In this document: piece after piece, positions 9,026-17,679 of the stretch
Numbering within the stretch: the stretch's first letter is position 1
How the letters are laid out: every line of letters begins with the position of its first letter
Assembly (NCBI GenBank): GCA_002429085.1
Contig: DIYR01000208.1
Location: forward strand, 1-43,999
Origin: Flavobacteriales bacterium UBA6049
GTDB lineage: Bacteria; Bacteroidota; Bacteroidia; Flavobacteriales_G; Salibacteraceae
Length of the DNA stretch: 43,999 nucleotides
Direction of reading: 5' to 3'
Notes under the pieces: generated by a model
What the model was told of the DNA's origin: nothing
Seen by the model: the letters and a program-made list of their open reading frames with translations, nothing else
The model's database searches: none
Translations under genes and position numbers: made by a program

Positions 9026-10078
9026 CTATTTAAGTGCGTCTAGATATTGCTTGGGAGTCATTCCTTCATGTTGCTTAAACACTGCGTAGAAGGTAGATTT
9101 AGAGGTGAATCCAGCTTCTTCGGATAGTCCGAGTAAGGACATTTGATTGATTTTTTCTGTTTTGAGTAACGTTTTGAATTCTTCTACCCGAAATTGGTTG
9201 ATAAAGTAGTGAAAGTTCTTATCGGTATTAGATTTGATTAGTTGAGAAAGTACACGTTCATTGATCGAAAGCTGTTTTGCTAGCGAACGAATACTCAAAT
9301 CTTGTTGTAAGAATAGTTTACGCTCTTTGATAGAATTGACGATTGTTTCAAATTCTGAATCTATACTATTTGCGGAGTTGTCTAGAATTTCAGAGTCATT
9401 TGATGAAGAAGAAATGACTGGCTCAGAAGCGGGCATAGTATCTAATGATGAAAAGAGTTCTGGTTGAGAAAAACCATTCACCCCAATCCAATAAATCATT
9501 AGCAAAGTGAAATAAGTGGAGGCTTCAGACATTAATTCGGGAATTGTAAGAGAAATCAAGCTGATCATATCTTCAAGCACCCAAAGTGCATGAAATAGTA
9601 GATAAACGTAAACCAGCGTTCTGATCCATTTTAGGGTTTTTAGGTGAGTAGTAGAGTAAAAGTCTTTAACAGTAGTTTGATGTTGGTTGATAAGATGCAG
9701 TATGTAGAATAATAAGGGGATATTGAGAATGTAATAGATAAAATTGCTGGTAGGAATAAGTGGGCTAAGAAGAAACGGGCTAAGAAGCAAATAGCTGATT
9801 TTAGGAATGCGCTGATTTAATGTGAATTGAACATAATAGTATAGGGTGGGGATGCTTAAAAGAGATGCTTGAAACCAAAATGTTAATTCTAGCGAGGTCA
9901 TGTTTAAAAGAACCTCAAGTACTTCAAAACTTAACGACAGCATAAAAAACGCCAAGAACACATTGGCTCTGTTGTTTTTGGTTTTTGTACTTAGAAAAAG
10001 CACTCCAAGCATAAATGCAGAAGCCGTTGACAGAGCATTAACGATTGAGAATAAATTGAGTAGTACGTTTATTTCCAA
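9026..10078 (-). CDS. Membrane-anchored AraC-family transcriptional regulator
   Basis: 350 residues. The N-terminal ~200 residues hold about seven hydrophobic segments. The C-terminal ~100 residues form the AraC double helix-turn-helix (LSIRSLAKQLSINERVLSQLI, then GFTSKSTFYAVFKQHEGMTPKQYLDAL). This architecture is common in Bacteroidota. The start is a TTG at 10078; the next in-frame ATG (10012) would delete part of the first membrane segment, so TTG is preferred. It precedes the lipoprotein run on the same strand and probably controls it in response to an envelope signal (inference). Confidence 0.9.
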   Translation of the reverse strand: MEINVLLNLFSIVNALSTASAFMLGVLFLSTKTKNNRANVFLAFFMLSLSFEVLEVLLNMTSLELTFWFQASLLSIPTLYYYVQFTLNQRIPKISYLLLSPFLLSPLIPTSNFIYYILNIPLLFYILHLINQHQTTVKDFYSTTHLKTLKWIRTLVYVYLLFHALWVLEDMISLISLTIPELMSEASTYFTLLMIYWIGVNGFSQPELFSSLDTMPASEPVISSSSNDSEILDNSANSIDSEFETIVNSIKERKLFLQQDLSIRSLAKQLSINERVLSQLIKSNTDKNFHYFINQFRVEEFKTLLKTEKINQMSLLGLSEEAGFTSKSTFYAVFKQHEGMTPKQYLDALK

Positions 10079-10145
10079 TTGACCTTGGTTTAATTGAATG
10101 ATGAGGAGATGCTTGATAAACTTTGAATGGTAAAATCTAGTATTT

Positions 10146-10805
10146 TCAATCCAATTCGACCAATGTATTCAGTAATTCACTTACCTCTTTAGCATGCGTT
10201 ATAGAAAGAAAATGACCACCACAATCTATTAAATGTGTGTTCTGAGATTCGCGAGGTGGCAAAATTAAACGATCATCCTTTCCATGAATGTAGACTAAGT
10301 TGAGTGGAGAGTAAGAGTTCTGCCATTTCATAATACATCGAATAGCCCATGTTAAGAAACTAGGATCAATGGATTCTATAATCTCGATCAATAGTTGCTT
10401 GTGCTTCAATTGTTTTACTCCAAATATCCAATGCAACGCAAAAGCAGGTGGGTGTTTAAGAATAGCATTGGGCAATACTTGAATTATTCCTGATTGCCCC
10501 AGTAACCGCAATACGAAAGGAATAGCTCGATTAGTTGGAGTAGAAGAAATAAGAACAACCTGTACGTTTGTTAGAATTTTGCTCAACTCTATGGCAAGCA
10601 TTCCTCCAAACGAAATTCCAATAAGAACAACCTGTTTCGTAGAATCAATTTGTTTACTAAAGCGTTCAACATACGAGGTAAACGATTCATTTGAAAGAGG
10701 AGTAATCCACTTGAGTACTTCGATGTCAAATGTTAAGTTCAGGTATTGAAAAATGCGTTCATCAACTCCTAGTCCTCCAATACCGTATGCATATTTTTTT
10801 ACCAT
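10146..10805 (-). CDS. Alpha/beta hydrolase
   Basis: 219 residues, short for the fold. The nucleophile elbow GISFGG gives Ser65, HGKDDRLI supplies the acid and the C-terminal CGGHFLS the His, so the triad looks complete. There is no signal peptide, so it is cytoplasmic. The N-terminus (YAYGIGGLGVDERIFQYL) matches the oxyanion loop of BioH/thioesterase-like small hydrolases. Substrate unknown. It is transcribed toward the AraC-type gene with 67 bp between them. Confidence 0.85.
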   Translation of the reverse strand: MVKKYAYGIGGLGVDERIFQYLNLTFDIEVLKWITPLSNESFTSYVERFSKQIDSTKQVVLIGISFGGMLAIELSKILTNVQVVLISSTPTNRAIPFVLRLLGQSGIIQVLPNAILKHPPAFALHWIFGVKQLKHKQLLIEIIESIDPSFLTWAIRCIMKWQNSYSPLNLVYIHGKDDRLILPPRESQNTHLIDCGGHFLSITHAKEVSELLNTLVELD

Positions 10806-10974
10806 TCCATTAAGTAAAAAAGTCTTGTTCTGTCTTCAAAGTTAGTCGTCTTATAGACTAAAGTTAATAGGCTTAACTGAATAACGAAGTATTAGTAGCA
10901 TGAGTCATAACCTAGACATTGTGTTCTGCAGCTTTGCTCTAAATTCCAACCGTGTATAAAATCTGTTATACATT

Positions 10975-11841
10975 ATGAAAATGAAAAAAATACTCTTCTC
11001 TCTTTTTTTGATTGTTACAGTTTCAATCGCTGAAGCCCAAATCAGTAAAGCAAGTTTAAGTCCACAAGTGCAAATTGAACAAAATGTGGGTGTAGCAAAA
11101 ATTGGAATTACATATGGACAACCTGGCGCAAAAGGACGTCCTATTTTTGGAGCGTTGATTCCTTACGGAAAACTCTGGCGAACAGGAGCGAATTCCTCCA
11201 CTAAAATTTCGTTAGATCAAACTGTATCGTTTGATGGTAATACAATTCCCGCTGGCACTTATGCCTTATATACCATACCTCAAAAAGATGAGTGGACAAT
11301 CATCATTCATAAAAACGAAAAACTTTGGGGAGATGCAGGTTATAATCAATCGAATGACTTGGTACGATTTAAAGTGCCATCAAAAAAACTAAACGACTAC
11401 CAAGAAACACTCCTTATCAATTTCGAAAACTTTAATGCGAATGGTGCAGATTTGGTTATAAAATGGGAGAAGACAGAAGTGAAAATTCCCGTGTTTGTAG
11501 ATTCTGATGCCTTGACATTCAATGAAATTAAAGAAAAAGTTATCGATGCAGATGGGTCAGTACATCCGCAAACTTACTTTGATGCAGCTTTATTTTATTA
11601 CGAGAAAAACAAAGATTTATCTCAAGCTACAACTTGGTTAGACGAGGCAATACGTTTAAGGCCTGAAGCATTTTGGTACAAATACTATCGAGCAGAAATG
11701 GCTTATACCTTGAGCGATTTTACAACTTCCAAAAAGTATGCAGAAGATGCTTTGGCAGCAGCAAAGAGTAGCACTGCAAGCGATTATGGTTACATAGCCA
11801 AATGCGAATTACTTCTAAAAGAAATTGCTAAAAAAGAATAG
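10975..11841 (+). CDS. DUF2911 domain protein with C-terminal TPR
   Basis: 288 residues with a signal peptide (about 1-22, cut after AEA). Residues ~25-175 match DUF2911: VGVAKIGITYGQPGAKGR, IPYGKLWRTGAN, GTYALYTIPQ and WTIIIHKN are characteristic. The C-terminal ~90 residues carry TPR-like helices (DAALFYYEKNKDLSQATTWLDEAI, then YKYYRAEMAYTLSDFTTSKKYAEDAL). Exported, probably periplasmic; function unknown. Monocistronic, divergent from the hydrolase at 10146. Confidence 0.92.
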   Translation: MKMKKILFSLFLIVTVSIAEAQISKASLSPQVQIEQNVGVAKIGITYGQPGAKGRPIFGALIPYGKLWRTGANSSTKISLDQTVSFDGNTIPAGTYALYTIPQKDEWTIIIHKNEKLWGDAGYNQSNDLVRFKVPSKKLNDYQETLLINFENFNANGADLVIKWEKTEVKIPVFVDSDALTFNEIKEKVIDADGSVHPQTYFDAALFYYEKNKDLSQATTWLDEAIRLRPEAFWYKYYRAEMAYTLSDFTTSKKYAEDALAAAKSSTASDYGYIAKCELLLKEIAKKE

Positions 11842-11910
11842 GAACCCGCTTTTAACATTGATAAACAATTTTAGGTGAGTAAATGAACGATCACTCTGTC
11901 AAGTGCTTTT

Positions 11911-11975
11911 TCTGAAAATGGCTTAGTCTTCTATCAATTCGGCTACTTTTTAGAGAATGACTTATGGGAATTTTG
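11911..11975 (+). promoter_or_regulatory. Predicted regulator boxes and -7 element upstream of the 12006 hydrolase
   Basis: TCTGAAAATGGCT starts at 11911 and ATTCGGCTACTTTTT at 11937; the two GGCT cores are 21 bp apart. AATTTTG (11969-11975, resembling TAnnTTTG) starts 28 bp after the second GGCT. The same parts and the same 28-bp spacing recur before 13167. Confidence 0.5.
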
Positions 11976-12005
11976 CTCCATTATTCACTTTAAATAAGGT
12001 TTACA

Positions 12006-12929
12006 ATGGAAAGAGAAGCAAGAAATATCTCGTTTAAAAGTCAGGGCGATAACCTAGCCGGAATCCTATTCCTACCCGAAGGATTTGACGAAACCAAAAC
12101 CTACCCAACCATCATCTTTTCAGGTTCTGGACTTCAAGTCAAAGAACAGTTAGGGATTACCTATGGCGAAAAAATGGCAGAAAAAGGATTTGTATTCCTA
12201 GCCTATGATGTAAACGGCTTTGGAGACAGTGAAGGAGAACCACGAAACTATGAAACACCCGCGGTAAAAATGGAGTCCATCAGAGACGCCATTAGCTACC
12301 TAAGAACCCTATCCTTTGTAGACAAAAGCAAACTCTACGGACTAGGAGCCTGCGCAAGTGGAGCAAGTTACCTTGCATTAGTAGCCGTTACAGATAAAAG
12401 ACTTGCTGCCATTGCTACAATCTCAGGTGTGCCAGATAACAAAGCCAACTATTTTGAAAACCTCACAAAAGAGCAAATCACGCCTTTGTTCCAAATGGCC
12501 AATGAAGCAAGACAAAGAAGATACGAAACAGGTGAGTTTGACTACTACGATGCGTTTGGTTTGGAGAGCTTCCCTAAGGAAGACGAAGGATATAAGTTTT
12601 ATATGACCGAAGAATATTTGAAGAGACCGTGCCCAAACTACTCACACAAATCACCTCAAATGTTCATGGAAACTGAGCCGATGACAAGTGCTATGGATTA
12701 TGCACCATACTTGTATACACCATACTTGGGAATAGCTGGGAATAGAATACCCGAAGGACAATCTCCAACACACAACGCTTATGTGCTAACAAAGAAGTTT
12801 TACGAAAAAGTAAATGACCAAAAGGAGCTATTCATAGTAGATGGAGCTTCACACATCGACATGTATCACGTAGATGAATACATAGAGCAGGCTGCAAATA
12901 AAATGACCGAGTTTTTTTGGAAATTCTAA
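12006..12929 (+). CDS. Alpha/beta hydrolase with Cys in the nucleophile elbow
   Basis: 307 residues, no signal peptide. Layout as in the dienelactone-hydrolase/YcjY-like group: PTIIFSGSG (oxyanion strand), AYDVNGFGDSEG, nucleophile elbow LGACASGAS with Cys116 where Ser is usual, and a C-terminal SHIDMYH that supplies the His. The reaction is probably hydrolysis of a small ester, lactone or thioester; the substrate cannot be read. First gene of the large redox/electrophile block, with its own operator-like boxes and a 16-bp terminator stem behind it, so it is transcribed alone. Confidence 0.88.
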   Translation: MEREARNISFKSQGDNLAGILFLPEGFDETKTYPTIIFSGSGLQVKEQLGITYGEKMAEKGFVFLAYDVNGFGDSEGEPRNYETPAVKMESIRDAISYLRTLSFVDKSKLYGLGACASGASYLALVAVTDKRLAAIATISGVPDNKANYFENLTKEQITPLFQMANEARQRRYETGEFDYYDAFGLESFPKEDEGYKFYMTEEYLKRPCPNYSHKSPQMFMETEPMTSAMDYAPYLYTPYLGIAGNRIPEGQSPTHNAYVLTKKFYEKVNDQKELFIVDGASHIDMYHVDEYIEQAANKMTEFFWKF

Positions 12930-12934
12930 CTATC

Positions 12935-12984
12935 GAAAACAAAGACGAACGAGAACATTGCTTAGCTAGTTCGTCTTTGTTTTC
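12935..12984 (+). terminator. Long hairpin terminator after the 12006 hydrolase
   Basis: Perfect 16-bp stem GAAAACAAAGACGAAC (12935-12950) and GTTCGTCTTTGTTTTC (12969-12984), loop of 18 bases, T-rich descending arm. Confidence 0.75.
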
Positions 12985-13071
12985 AAATGAATCACTTTTA
13001 GATAGTAGCTCTGATCAACTATTAAAACAGTGAAGGACCTATTTCCTGGGTGTATCTTTTTTCATTCTAGC

Positions 13072-13141
13072 ATTCGGCTTAGCATTCACCACTTTCTTCT
13101 GAATATGGCTACTTTTTCCAAAGTAGCCTTTCTCAATTTTG
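13072..13141 (+). promoter_or_regulatory. Predicted regulator boxes and -7 element upstream of the 13167 ABM gene
   Basis: ATTCGGCTTAG starts at 13072 and TCTGAATATGGCTACTTTTT at 13098: the two box types seen before 12006 in swapped order, again with starts 26 bp apart (GGCT cores 31 bp apart). AATTTTG (13135-13141) begins exactly 28 bp after GGCTACTTTTT, as at the other promoter. Confidence 0.5.
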
Positions 13142-13166
13142 TACTGTTCACAAAATAAAATTAGAA

Positions 13167-13511
13167 ATGATGGAAGAGGTTATTTTCATTTTCAGCTTTA
13201 CGGTTACACCTGAAAATCAAGCACGTTACGATGAAGTGCGTGAGCAGCAATTCAAAATTACAGAAGGAGAAGAGGGTACCTTATTGTATGAAGTATTTAA
13301 AGATGAAAACGGAGTGTATTGTCAACACGAGCGTTATGCAAACGAGGCTGCAGCTTTAGTACATGTTCAAAATACACACAAGCAATTAGAAGAGTGGTTC
13401 CAGTTAGTAGAACTAAAACAAATTATCTCTCTTGGAAACTTAAGTGATGACTACAAGAAGCAATTCCAATTGAAAGAGGTATTCGAACCTTATGCACATG
13501 TAGAGAAATAA
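13167..13511 (+). CDS. ABM-domain protein, cytoplasmic (putative quinol monooxygenase-like)
   Basis: 114 residues, one antibiotic-biosynthesis-monooxygenase (ABM) ferredoxin-like domain: FIFSFTVTPENQARYDEV, EEGTLLYEVFKDENGVYCQHERYANEAA, HVQNTHKQL. The family includes YgiN-type quinol monooxygenases and heme-degrading enzymes, usually dimers of ~100 residues. No signal peptide. Paralogous to the exported ABM proteins at 14547 and 22763. It lies 13 bp before the aldo/keto reductase, so the two are co-expressed; joint action on quinones or reactive carbonyls is inference. Two ATGs in tandem (13167, 13170) leave the start uncertain by one codon. Confidence 0.9.
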   Translation: MMEEVIFIFSFTVTPENQARYDEVREQQFKITEGEEGTLLYEVFKDENGVYCQHERYANEAAALVHVQNTHKQLEEWFQLVELKQIISLGNLSDDYKKQFQLKEVFEPYAHVEK

Positions 13512-13524
13512 AACCTGAGGAGCA

Positions 13525-14526
13525 ATGAAATCAATTAATATAGGAACTCAAGGCTTAGTTGCTGCTCCCGTTGGTTTAGGCTGCATGGGAATGACAACCA
13601 TTGCAGGAGGAGAGATCTATGGCGCTGCTGATGAGAAAGAAGCGATTAAAACCATTCATCGTTCATTAGAGTTGGGTGGTAACTTTTTGGACACTGCAGA
13701 TCTATACGGTCCAGAACTAAATGAGCGCTTAGTAGCGAAAGCCATTAAAGGAAAGCGTGACCAGTTTATAGTAGCTACTAAGTTTGGTTGGGAAATAACG
13801 GATAGTGGCGAATTAACATGGCAAATCAATGGTACTAAAGAGTATGTGAAGAAAGCTGTAGAGCGATCTTTGAAAAACTTAGGAACCGATTACATTGATC
13901 TGTATTACCAGCACCGATTAGACTTCAATACACCGATTGAAGAAACGGTAGAAGCTATGGCAGAATTGGTAAAAGAAGGTAAAGTAAGACACCTCGGTCT
14001 TTCTGAGGTATCTGTTAGTACCATAAAAAAAGCGCATGCTGTGCATCCTATTTCTGCTGTTCAAACAGAATATTCTCTGTTCGAACGTAATGTAGAAGCA
14101 GACGGTATTAAAGAGGCAATGGAGGTATTGGGAATTACACTAGTAGCGTATTCACCACTAGGTCGCGGATTCTTGTCAGGACAATTTCAATCTCCAGACG
14201 ATTTTCCTGAAAATGATTTCAGACGTTCCATTCCGAAGTTTCAAGGCGAGCAGTTCCAAAAGAATTTGGATTTGCTAAAAGAAATTCAAACAATGGCAGC
14301 TGAAAAAGAAGTCTCAGCTCCACAACTGGCACTTGCTTGGATTCTAGCAAAAGGAGCAGTGCCAATACCTGGTACTAAGCGAGTGAAATACGTAGAGCAG
14401 AACATTGCAGCTACGTCAATTGATCTTACATCTGCCGATTTGGAGAGACTAGAGAGAATTGTTCCGTTATCCTTAGAAACAGGAAATCGTTACGATGATA
14501 ATACCATGCTAACAATAGATAAGTAA
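13525..14526 (+). CDS. Aldo/keto reductase
   Basis: 333 residues, full length for the AKR family. Catalytic tetrad visible: Asp56 and Tyr61 (DTADLYG), Lys86 (TKFG), His130 (YYQHRLD). Further signatures are GLGCMGMT, YSPLGRGFLSG and PIPGTKRVKYVEQN for NADPH binding. It resembles the AKR13/YakC-type enzymes that reduce aldehydes. A clear Shine-Dalgarno TGAGGAG precedes the ATG, unusual in this genome. It lies between two ABM genes as the middle of a three-gene operon (13167-14987). Confidence 0.95.
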   Translation: MKSINIGTQGLVAAPVGLGCMGMTTIAGGEIYGAADEKEAIKTIHRSLELGGNFLDTADLYGPELNERLVAKAIKGKRDQFIVATKFGWEITDSGELTWQINGTKEYVKKAVERSLKNLGTDYIDLYYQHRLDFNTPIEETVEAMAELVKEGKVRHLGLSEVSVSTIKKAHAVHPISAVQTEYSLFERNVEADGIKEAMEVLGITLVAYSPLGRGFLSGQFQSPDDFPENDFRRSIPKFQGEQFQKNLDLLKEIQTMAAEKEVSAPQLALAWILAKGAVPIPGTKRVKYVEQNIAATSIDLTSADLERLERIVPLSLETGNRYDDNTMLTIDK

Positions 14527-14546
14527 AACCCAATAAATTAAGAAAA

Positions 14547-14987
14547 ATGAGAAGTATTTATAAAAAACTAATGGTGGCATTAGCCCTTATATTTAGCATA
14601 GGAGTTTCTAATACTTATGCTCAGGAGAATTCTGAGTTAGATTCAGAAAAAGCCATCGTGTTCATATTTAGTTTCAAGGTAAAGCCAGAAAACCAGAAGC
14701 GATATGATGAAGTACGTAAGCAACAATTCAAAATCACAGAAGGAGAAGAAGGTACACTTCAATATGAGGTATTTAAAGGAGAAGACGGTGTATACTGCCA
14801 ACTTGAGCGATATGCCAGTGAGGAAGCTCTTTTTACACATGTTCAAAATACTAGTAAGCAGTTACAAGAGTGGATGCAACTTACAGAACCTGTTCAAACC
14901 ATTACTCTTGGCAATGTGAGTGATAACCTGATCAAGCAATTTCAACTGAAAGAGGTTTATGGACGTTACGCAAGAGTTAAGAAATAA
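14547..14987 (+). CDS. Exported ABM-domain protein
   Basis: 146 residues. N-terminal signal peptide (MRSIYKKLMVALALIFSIGV, cut near TYA-QE), then an ABM domain clearly related to the 13167 protein: QQFKITEGEEGTL is shared, with YEVFKGEDGVYCQLERYASEEA and QFQLKEVYGRYA. It therefore places the same chemistry or binding role in the periplasm. Third gene of the operon, 20 bp after the aldo/keto reductase, followed by a terminator and the AraC gene. The same order, exported ABM - hairpin - AraC, recurs at 22763-24205. Confidence 0.9.
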   Translation: MRSIYKKLMVALALIFSIGVSNTYAQENSELDSEKAIVFIFSFKVKPENQKRYDEVRKQQFKITEGEEGTLQYEVFKGEDGVYCQLERYASEEALFTHVQNTSKQLQEWMQLTEPVQTITLGNVSDNLIKQFQLKEVYGRYARVKK

Positions 14988-15007
14988 CCTAAGCATATAT
15001 ATAAGTA

Positions 15008-15037
15008 AAAAGGATGTAGAGATTTCTGCATCCTTTT
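15008..15037 (+). terminator. Terminator between exported ABM gene and araC-like gene (copy 1)
   Basis: AAAAGGATGTAG (15008-15019) pairs with CTGCATCCTTTT (15026-15037), 11 of 12 Watson-Crick plus one wobble, T-rich tail. It is similar in sequence to the hairpin at 23235. Confidence 0.85.
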
Positions 15038-15083
15038 AATCACCTTCAATCGTTATCTGTAGAACCATTAATTTGTACACACA

Positions 15084-15983
15084 ATGATTCATACTGTAAA
15101 AACCATATCCGAAATGCACCGCTTGTTAGGCTTACCAAAACCAAAACATCCGTTGGTGAGTGTAATGGATTTGAGTGAAATGGATATGAAACAGAATGAG
15201 GCTATTTGGCAGCATCATTACACCAAGTTTTACACTGTTTCAGTAAAAACAGGTTGCGTAGGTAAGGTAAAATATGGGCAAAATAAATTCGATTTTGATG
15301 ATGGTACACTCGTATGCATGGGCCCAAATCAAATCATATCTACACAAAATACTGGCGAATTAGAAATTCATGGTTTTGCTCTTACCATTGATCCAGACTT
15401 TTTGTTGAATCATCCTTTGGCCAAAAAAATTCAAGAGTGTGATTTTTTCTCATATCAAATGAGCGAAGCTTTGCATCTGTCAGATGAGGAACGACAAATT
15501 ATCTTTCAGCTCTTTCAAGCCATTAAAAATGAGTACGATAATAACATGGATGGCTTTAGTCAAGAGGTGTTGTTAAGCAATATAGAATTGTTATTAGTAC
15601 ACATTAATCGCTACTACAGCAGGCAGTTTATTACACGCAAAAACTATCATAATGATTTACTTAGCCAAGTAGAATCTCTCCTTGCTAAGTACTATGATAA
15701 TGAAGGAAATGATAGCCTACCTACCGTAAACTACCTAGCAGATCATGTGCACATGTCTCCTGCATATTTATCAGACATGTTAAAGAATTACACGGGACTT
15801 TCAGCTCAGCAACATATTCACGAAACAGTAATTCACAGAGCAAAAGAACTGTTAACCCTTTCAGAGTTGTCAGTAAGTCAAATTGCCTATGAATTGGGCT
15901 TTCAACATCCGCAATCATTCTCAAAGCTTTTCAAACAGAAAACAAATGTTACTCCTCTGAAGTTTAGAGAATCTTACATGTAG
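15084..15983 (+). CDS. AraC-family transcriptional regulator (paralogue 1)
   Basis: 299 residues. The N-terminal sensor half begins KTISEMHRLLGLPKPKHPLVSV, shared with the 23306 protein and weakly with the 27003 protein. A middle segment NRYYSRQFITRKNYHND is also shared by all three. The C-terminal AraC domain shows LADHVHMSPAYLSDMLKNYTG (helix-turn-helix 1) and IAYELGFQHPQSFSKLFKQKTNVTPLKFR (helix-turn-helix 2). It is a likely activator of the neighbouring detoxification genes. It has its own transcript after a terminator; TTAATTTG (-7-like) lies just before the start. Confidence 0.94.
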   Translation: MIHTVKTISEMHRLLGLPKPKHPLVSVMDLSEMDMKQNEAIWQHHYTKFYTVSVKTGCVGKVKYGQNKFDFDDGTLVCMGPNQIISTQNTGELEIHGFALTIDPDFLLNHPLAKKIQECDFFSYQMSEALHLSDEERQIIFQLFQAIKNEYDNNMDGFSQEVLLSNIELLLVHINRYYSRQFITRKNYHNDLLSQVESLLAKYYDNEGNDSLPTVNYLADHVHMSPAYLSDMLKNYTGLSAQQHIHETVIHRAKELLTLSELSVSQIAYELGFQHPQSFSKLFKQKTNVTPLKFRESYM

Positions 15984-16010
15984 TGGTGAACAAAAAATAG
16001 GGGTTGCTGT

Positions 16011-16032
16011 TTATCAAACAAATATTTGATAA
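16011..16032. promoter_or_regulatory. Palindromic operator candidate upstream of doxX-like gene
   Basis: Perfect inverted repeat TTATCAAA - N6 - TTTGATAA. TTATCAAA also occurs in the oxyR-osmC gap at 17590. It lies about 90 bp before the DoxX start. Confidence 0.45.
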
Positions 16033-16047
16033 ATTGTACACGATTTA

Positions 16048-16086
16048 GTTGTTTGCGACTCTTTTTTTAAGAGAAAGCAAAACAAC
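16048..16086 (+). other. Leader hairpin before doxX-like gene
   Basis: GTTGTTTGC and ACTCTT pair with AAGAG and GCAAAACAAC (one bulged base) to give a two-part hairpin. It could be the terminator of the AraC gene or a leader structure; the T-run sits in the loop, so it is not a canonical terminator. Confidence 0.4.
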
Positions 16087-16120
16087 CAAACAAATGCAAG
16101 CAACCTAACTTTAAAGGACT

Positions 16121-16495
16121 ATGAAAAAAGTGTTAGCCTATTTTTTTGCCACTATCATGTTAATCAGCGCCATTGGACATATTGCAAGTCCAGAGGTTTA
16201 TACGGAGTTAATGCCAGACTTTTTACCTGAAACGCTTACCCATGTGTTAACGGCTATTGCAGAAGCTACCATAGGTATTCTACTGTTGATGCCTAAAACA
16301 AGAGATAAAGGTGGACTTGCATTTGCACTTTTAATGGTGGCGTTTTTACCTCTTCATATTTGGGATGTTACCAGAACTGAACCAGCTATGGGATCAGCAG
16401 GAGCTGCTGCTTTTCGTTTGGTAATGCAGTTTGTATTGATATACGCAGGGTGGTTTGTTTACAAGCGGTACAAAGCATTACCAGCGATTGGCTAA
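16121..16495 (+). CDS. DoxX-like four-helix membrane protein (copy 1)
   Basis: 124 residues with four hydrophobic helices (about 3-20, 43-60, 68-85, 97-115). ISAIGHIASPEVYTELMPDFLP near the first helix is the usual DoxX/DoxX-like signature. DoxX-like proteins in bacteria are linked to redox stress and thiol balance at the inner membrane, but their activity is mostly unknown. It lies next to OxyR and OsmC, just as the second DoxX-like gene (28010) lies next to Ohr and OhrR. Confidence 0.88.
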   Translation: MKKVLAYFFATIMLISAIGHIASPEVYTELMPDFLPETLTHVLTAIAEATIGILLLMPKTRDKGGLAFALLMVAFLPLHIWDVTRTEPAMGSAGAAAFRLVMQFVLIYAGWFVYKRYKALPAIG

Positions 16496-16609
16496 AGCTA
16501 GGTACCAATATGGCTTAGGCTTGTGAAAAGCCGTCTTAAAGAACAAAATATGTGACCATGTTGACTTGTCTTGGAGAAATGAAAAGTGATTAGTCACGTA
16601 TTGACGAAC

Positions 16610-17575
16610 TCACGTTCCAGTATTCTTTCTAAAGTAAGGCGAATCATTCCATTTAATTTTGGTGTAGTTATCTGATGTTCTACATTTTTCAGGAAGAACG
16701 TTCCAAAAAGCTTCTTTTAGTTTTTCAAGAAGTAGCTTTTTTTCGAAGCTTTCGGAGACTACTAAACTGATTTCTCTTGTTGGTTCAGGTGCTTTAAAGT
16801 GCTGCACAAATTTATCATCGTAATCATTCAGAATAGATAACTCTGGAACAATAGCATAACCCAAGTCAGAACGGACTAAATTCTTTAGCGTTTCAATAGA
16901 GTTAATGTCGAATTTAAACTGGTTATCCTTGTTCTGTTCTTCGGTTATTTCACAAATATTCAAGAGCTGGGCGTTGTAGCAGTACTCCGTTTTAAGAAGT
17001 AGTAATCGAGCATGATCTAAGTCTTCGCTAGAATAATACTTCAGATCAAGAGGAGCTTTATTGCTGTTTTCATAGATGACAAATTTCTCTTGGAAAAGAC
17101 AGAACTCTTTCAGGTTTTTATTTCCAGTTGGAGTTGCCATTAAGGCTACATCTAATGTGCCATGCTCAAGTCCTTCAATTAATTCTAGCGTTCCATGTTC
17201 CTCAATAGTAAAATCAACATTTGGCAAGTTCATTCTAATACTATCAATCGCAATCGGAATTAGATAAGGAGAAAGCGTACTTATAACACCAAGCTTTATA
17301 CTTCCTTCAAGTATGTTTTTCTTATCAATAATGTAATCTCTTATGATATCGGCATCCATTAAGAGCTTTCTTGCTTTTAGAATGATGTCTTTACCAGCTG
17401 GCGTTGGTGCTAGTGGCGTCCTACTTCTATCAAAAAGCTGGATGCCTATTTCTTCTTCCAGTTTTTTTAGCTGAATGGTAAGTCCTGGTTGAGAAACCAT
17501 GCATAGTTCTGCTGCTCGGGCAAAATGTCTTTCATCATCTAAAGCAACAATGTATTTGAGCTGTTGAATGGTCAT
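16610..17575 (-). CDS. oxyR: OxyR, LysR-type peroxide sensor
   Basis: Start set at the ATG at 17575 (MTIQQLKYIVALDDERHFARAAE), which is the conserved start of the family; seven extra upstream codons are open. The N-terminal LysR helix-turn-helix is followed by a two-lobed sensor. In this numbering the redox cysteines are Cys199 and Cys208 (EYCYNAQLLNICE), the same positions and spacing as in E. coli OxyR, so disulfide sensing of H2O2 is well supported. It is divergent from the osmC-like gene with 104 bp between starts, the classic layout for a LysR regulator and its target. Convergent with the DoxX-like gene. Confidence 0.93.
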   Translation of the reverse strand: MTIQQLKYIVALDDERHFARAAELCMVSQPGLTIQLKKLEEEIGIQLFDRSRTPLAPTPAGKDIILKARKLLMDADIIRDYIIDKKNILEGSIKLGVISTLSPYLIPIAIDSIRMNLPNVDFTIEEHGTLELIEGLEHGTLDVALMATPTGNKNLKEFCLFQEKFVIYENSNKAPLDLKYYSSEDLDHARLLLLKTEYCYNAQLLNICEITEEQNKDNQFKFDINSIETLKNLVRSDLGYAIVPELSILNDYDDKFVQHFKAPEPTREISLVVSESFEKKLLLEKLKEAFWNVLPEKCRTSDNYTKIKWNDSPYFRKNTGT

Positions 17576-17679
17576 GTTATAAATTGAATTTATCAAACAT
17601 AAAAATTATCAATTTGATTAATGTGTTTAGTGAAAATACTTTCGAACCATCGAAACAAGAGCTAAAGCACGTTAACAAG
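17576..17679. promoter_or_regulatory. oxyR-osmC divergent control region
   Basis: This 104-bp AT-rich region holds ATCAAA (17592-17597) and TTTGAT (17613-17618), an inverted repeat with 15 bases between, and a nested TTATCAA-T-TTGATTAA. It is a plausible LysR-type (T-N11-A like) OxyR site shared by both genes; no exact consensus match is claimed. Confidence 0.4.
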
